Source of the DNA: Mycteria americana
Lineage: Eukaryota > Chordata > Aves > Ciconiiformes > Ciconiidae
Direction of reading: 5' to 3'
Length of the DNA: 64,000 bases
NCBI RefSeq assembly: GCF_035582795.1
Contig: NC_134365.1
Span: 81,263,635-81,327,634 of the forward strand
Part shown: piece after piece, positions 59,261 to 64,000 of the stretch
How positions within the stretch are numbered: position 1 is the first letter of the stretch
Layout of the letters: every line of letters begins with the position of its first letter
Position numbers and translations under genes: made by a program
Notes under the pieces: model-generated
What the model was told of the DNA's origin: nothing
What the model saw: the letters and a program-made list of their open reading frames with translations, nothing else
Databases searched by the model: none

Positions 59261-60741
59261 TTCTGTTTGCTGAATAAATATTCAGAGCAGCGTAAACAAT
59301 ATTTCATGATGTTGACACCTGATCACATCACATGAAAACATATTTTTAAAAGTGCATGGGAAAGAGAGTCAAGCAGAAGCTCGTTTTCATTCTGGATTTA
59401 ACTGTTGCAGGCTCGGCTTTGTCACCTTCACTTTCTGCTTAGGATTTCTTGGATACACAGTTAATGTTCTTAAATTAGAAAAAGCAAAAGAGAAACCAAA
59501 CTCCCCAAAGTGAACCTTTTCTGGGTTTGTGTTATGTGAAGGGCCTTCCTGAGTCTCAGGCTGGTTTGTCAGCAAGTTTCCCAGAACATATTTCCTAAGG
59601 CAGCCAGAGAAGCATCAGGGGCAGATGTCTTGGGGCCGTCCTCTCTCTGGAGCAATCCCTTGAAGGAAACCTACGCCCTGGTAGTTTTTGCTCTCAGTGG
59701 AGGTGAGACTCAAGGAACCAGTTCTTGTTCCAGAGGGACACATACTCACATAAGGAATAGTCCCATTCCTTTTGTGTTCTTGCAGCAATGGTTGACCACC
59801 GTTAATGGAAGATGTGCTGTACGATGCTTGACAAAAGCAGAGGCTAAGCATGTGAGTAGGAAGGAGGTTAGTGGGCTTGGAGGCATTGCTTCTCTAGCAA
59901 TGGCTGGTTGGCAGCAATGGACCTTTTGTGAGCTAGAAACTTTTAGGAGAGCGCAGAGCTTGGGAAAACAGTCCCCTCATAGTTTGTCCATCGTTTCCCC
60001 GCATCCCCTGATTCAAATGAGACTTCTCCCTTCTTTCCATCATGGTCCAAGCTCATGGATGAACCACGCAGGTGGAGTTTTCAAACCCTAAAAAGTCTCC
60101 CCTGAGCCTGCACAGACTGAGGTTTCTGGGAAGCTTAATAACGTGGCTGATTTGGACAAAAATCACACAAGGGCAGCAGGAGGCCCAGTTTTGACTGCAC
60201 AAATGCCATATTCCTTTGCCAGTGTGCAGAGCCATTACAGCATCCCCCAAAAAGCTCTTTTCATATGTAGAGTCTGTAACAGGGGCAAAATGTGATTTTC
60301 CCCTAGCCTTGTGCTGAGAAGCGACTGAACCATTTTACTGAAGCTTTCCCAAAAACCACTTAGCCTGGGGCAGACAGCATGCATGGAAAAAATCCAGCCC
60401 AAACAGCTGAAATTTGGCAAAGTTGAACGCAAACTGAAACACATTCTTCTCATGGAAAAGCATTGGGTGACCTCTGATAGGCAGAGTTCCCCACTCCACC
60501 TAGCTGAGACACACAGGCAAAGTATGCAGCTTGCCATCTGCGCTCATCAGCTTGGGTGTATGTACTCCGAACAGCAAATTTGATGTATAAAAACATACAC
60601 CCTTCTCTATATACATGCTGCATAGCTCCCCGCTACGCAGGATTCCTGGCCGCAGATCAGTTGCATCACTCCCCTGATGTCATCCTGGCATATACCACCT
60701 CCAGCATTCTTCTCTGCCCGGGCGAACGGTATAGTCCAACA

Positions 60742-60823
60742 CTGTTTTTTCTCCTTTTTTTTTTTCTTTTTTTTTTTCTTTCTTTTTTTCTTTTTTTTTT
60801 TCTTTTTTTTTTCTTTTTTTTTC
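60742..60823. repeat. T-rich polypyrimidine tract
   Basis: About 80 bp of T-runs broken by single C's, so pure pyrimidine. Not followed by a recognisable SINE or LINE body, so more likely a simple repeat than a retroposon tail. Confidence 0.85.
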
Positions 60824-63800
60824 CCTGGTTGGTTGCTGCCACTGGAGAAAATCAAAGGCAGCCTCACACATTTGTCTCTGTTTTTCATTTCATTTTGCTA
60901 CAGAAGTTAAAAAGAAAAGCTTTGGAAGGACTTTCTTCAGCACAAGTGAGGAAGCAGCTGTTTACCATGAAAAAAGCCCATAAGTTTGTGCTTCCTGAGC
61001 TAGGAAATAGCTGCCATTGCCACCACTACGGTTTCTTTAGACATTTCTTGTGGCCTGGGCGATGGCTTGATCTGACACTGTGGCACACAAGGCTGGAGGA
61101 CGACACCGGGGTGGGGATGGGAGACTAGGCAAAGTCATGTGGCAGTGACTCACGGGAAGTTATTTTTCAAAACCTTCACTGAGACTGTATGTCCAACAGT
61201 CCATGCCAAGCCCTGTAAGAAATCTACCCTGTGTTATAGTTTCCTTGAAAGAAGAGCGGAAGGAGCAAATGCTGTGGGAATGTCGGTCAGCAAAGCCTGT
61301 GAAACTGGTGGCTGTGCCACAAGCATGGAACGTTTTGCTGTTTGTGCGAAAGTCAAGAGAGCAAAAGCACTGCCATCCACTATCAGTGTTGGCACACAGT
61401 TAAAAACTGTCTGTGTCCTTCTAGATAAATGGTACTCAGCAAAGGTGCCACAGGTGACCCTTGCACTGCGTGTGCACGGGCAGATGGTCCCCGCGGGAGG
61501 TTTGGCAGGACCTCTTGCAGTCGGGGGCAAGTCATTCAGGGAAATGGGCTTTACAAACATTTCCTCCTCTTTGCACAAGCAGAAACACAACAACACAGGA
61601 AGGGTTGCTCTCATTTCCCAATTTATGCCCGCTTGCTTCCCCATCTGGGCATCAGCACTGATGGGCTCCCACGCTTCTCTGCCAGCGCTCAGCGGGCTGT
61701 GGCAGCATTACATGGGGCGGTGTTGAGCAGGCGCTGACACAGAGACTATGTAAGAAGGTTGATCGTAGTAGTAACTGGATCCCTCGGTGCTAGCCCATGA
61801 TAGCGAGAGACAGGCACATCACTAGTGACAGGCAGGTCAGACCTCTTTGGTGCCTGGGGCATTCACTTGCTATGATTTTGCAACAGGCATCGCTTCGCTT
61901 CATGGGCTCATCCTCATGATAGTCCTCTGAGGTCTTTATTTATAGCGCAGGAGTACCACAAAACACAACCATTTGCCCCAGGCAGCTGGAAGCCAGTTGC
62001 CTGCAGTGGTCCGGAGAGGAGGATCGTCCCTGTCCCTCACCATGGTCAGAGCACGCTCTGCAGCATGGGCTCCCCACAGCTGCCCAGTTTGCTCCCATCA
62101 GCCCTGCCTAGGACGACATGGCCTCTTCCCTTGTCCTGGTCCAGTGCCACTGCTGAAGTGTGACTGTAGAAGAAGACTGGCCAGGGAGGCTGGGGCGGGA
62201 GGTACATACCTGCACTTGGCATGTATGGCCTAATGTCATGGGTCTCCAAGCGTGCGTGGGGCTGTGAAACCCACGTCAAGAGCTGCGTAGGCACTTAAGG
62301 TGTCTCCATATATGATGTTCTGTGTGTGACCTCCATTCAGTGATGTTTTGTGGCCCTGTATGGCGATGGGGAAGGCAGGCACCTGCCACAGCGGTGTGGG
62401 ACCTGCTCTGAGGGCCAAAGACCTGTTGCCTGTAGGTTATTTTCAAGGCTGTGGAAGAAGTGTGTTGCTGGACAAGGATCTGAGGGCCAGTCTCACCTGC
62501 CCTAGGCTGGTGTTTTACCTATAGCCTATTCTTCCTTCTTTCTTACAAGCAAGAAGGCTCTGCATGCAGTAGGGTATAACAGAAAGGGGGATATAAGCAC
62601 ATGTCTCAGAGACATGATTTGTTGTAGTCTGGTTTAGTAACTCCAGCACTGCCACACCTGGAAGCAGGAAAGCAAAGAGAACCAGCTGTTGTTTTATCTC
62701 ACTTTTCCTCTGCTCTGCCCTTGGGACCTGCCTTTCCTCAGAAGATGCTCCCTGCACACCAGGCTCAGCAGGGGCAACAGGCAAATTTCACCTTGAGGTC
62801 CAGTGACCCACCTGGTGGGAAAAACGCCTGCCGTTTTCCATGGAAAATGAGGTAGCAGTGCTAGACAGTGACTGCCACGAAAGTATCATTGCGGGGCTTG
62901 GGATCGCTGTCCCTGCCGCACTGAGGTAGCACGCAGCAGTGAAGACCACCTGTGCAGTGGTGTGAATCAGCCAGGCCCACGTAAGCGACATGAGCCGTGC
63001 TGGCTCGCACCAGCTGGAAGTCCACCCGTGGAAGCAACCACCCTGTAGCACACACTTTTAGCATCCTTCCAGCCGCTGCTTGCACAAGGTGACATGCCAT
63101 GTGAGGACCACAGACACCTGCAAGCAGCACGGCCGGCACGACACTTCGTCTCAGCTTCCACTTCATTTCCCTCTTAGCAAGGAAATCTTTCTCTTGAAAC
63201 TGAAGTTTCACAATGAATGTACATTTGCTGAGATAAAGTTTGCGGGAGAATTTTGTTTCATATACTGCTGAAAACACAGCTAGCTGAGGACGTTTCTGAG
63301 TATTTCCTTTCTCTCTTCGGTGGGGGCAAGGGGGTGAAGTGTTATATGTGGAAAAGTAACATAACGTAGTTACTTTTTTTCCCGCAGAAGGTCCTTGTTA
63401 CAAGTCCTTGAAGGACGCAGAACTAACTGCATGCCAAGGGAACCCAGGAGACCAGGTTTGGGAAACCTAACCCAGAAGCCTTTTCTGGAGAAAGGGGAGA
63501 ATACAGGAAGAAAAGGCTTTTACATAGGAAGTAACAAATTAGCAGGACCAGAAGATCGTCTGGAGGGGGGAGGAAGCCCGGGGGTGGCTGGTGCATTTAC
63601 AAGCTGTTCTGAACAAGGTGCCGAACTTCCTGGGAAGCCGTTTGGGATTAGCCAGTGATCTCGTTGCAGCCGTGCCTCCGGCTCGGAGGCATCCTGGGTG
63701 CACAAGGGATGATGCCCTTTCCCCGTGGGCAGTTCACGTTCTCTCTGGCCGGAGCGTGAGGGTGGAAATAGGGCGCTGGAGTCCTTCCTTTCTTCTCGGG

Positions 63801-64000
63801 GCTGGGATCCTGGACCTGTGGGCTCAGGCTGAGCCCCTGTGGCCCTGGATGGAGAAGTAGCCGGGGACAAATGAGGAAGTGGGGGGTTGAGCAAAAAACC
63901 TTGCACTATAGAAATCTTTTTTCCAGAAAACCGGGGAAGGGGGTGGGGTGGGGGAGGCAGGACACCAGCTGCACCATTGCAGCAGCAACATGTTTTCATT

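Larger units (their letters stand above)
51073..64000. other. Intergenic DNA to the window end
   Basis: Only simple repeats and one old repeat could be supported. 57.1-59.2 kb is AT-rich and repeat-poor. Frames at 61139-61726 (195 codons, +) and 63520-63999 (159 codons, minus, Pro/Ser-rich, running to the edge) have no recognised domain. Confidence 0.55.

Noticed and set aside
60742-60823. T-rich tract as a reverse poly-A tail of a retroposed gene
   Set aside because: The C-interrupted pattern is a simple repeat, and no processed-gene body or target duplication is seen next to it.
61139-61726. 195-codon + frame, considered as APOLD1
   Set aside because: Does not show the apolipoprotein-L-like glycine/valine-rich membrane segment or any APOLD1 text I know.
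1-64000. CRISPR arrays, bacterial operons, integrated viral genes
   Set aside because: No spaced direct repeats of CRISPR type, no bacterial-like gene packing, and no gag/pol/env-like frames or LTR pairs were seen.

Overview
This window is nuclear DNA from a sauropsid, most likely a bird. The evidence is CR1-type LINE fragments with the (ATTCTGTG)n tail, old interspersed repeats of the kind shared by birds, turtles and crocodilians, large CpG islands, and an intron-containing vertebrate gene with Kozak-type translation start, GT-AG introns and an AATAAA signal. I see no bacterial, plasmid or phage feature.

Only one gene can be supported: CDKN1B (p27Kip1, the cyclin-dependent kinase inhibitor), on the + strand from about 37.15 to 41.46 kb. 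It has three exons. Exon 1 carries the 5' UTR, with a 40-codon upstream ORF, and the first 158 codons. Exon 2 (from 38739) carries the last 40 codons and the stop at 38858-38860. Exon 3 (from 40197) is all 3' UTR and ends just after an AATAAA at 41431. The spliced reading frame gives 198 residues, the length of human p27. The promoter has a CCAAT box and a TATA-like TTTAAATA. The 3' UTR keeps two miR-221/222 seed sites and two Pumilio sites.

Layout. 1-31.2 kb: intergenic DNA with CR1 pieces (14.2, 14.6, 17.2, 20.5 kb), a MIR-like SINE (13.2 kb), older sauropsid repeats (3.5, 28.1, 28.6, 30.2, 31.3 kb) and one unexplained long ORF with an exon-like segment opposite it (9.0-9.8 kb). 31.6-32.1 kb: a 516-bp almost pure purine satellite. 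34.2-34.75 kb: a small GC-rich island containing a perfect 36-bp inverted repeat. 36.8-40.25 kb: the CDKN1B CpG island, exons 1-2, intron 2 and the start of exon 3. 41.8-44.85 kb: a second, 3-kb CpG island with no recognisable gene, possibly the promoter of a downstream gene. 44.9-64 kb: intergenic DNA with a tRNA-Cys-like relic (47.5 kb), one more CR1 piece (50.9 kb), an old repeat (59.2 kb) and simple repeats.

The window is therefore one dosage-sensitive cell-cycle gene inside a wide non-coding neighbourhood. I did not find a new multi-gene system. The items most worth checking are the 34.7-kb palindrome, the 31.6-kb purine tract, the uORF and in-frame leader of CDKN1B, the 9.0-9.5 kb exon-like segment and the orphan CpG island at 42-44.8 kb.
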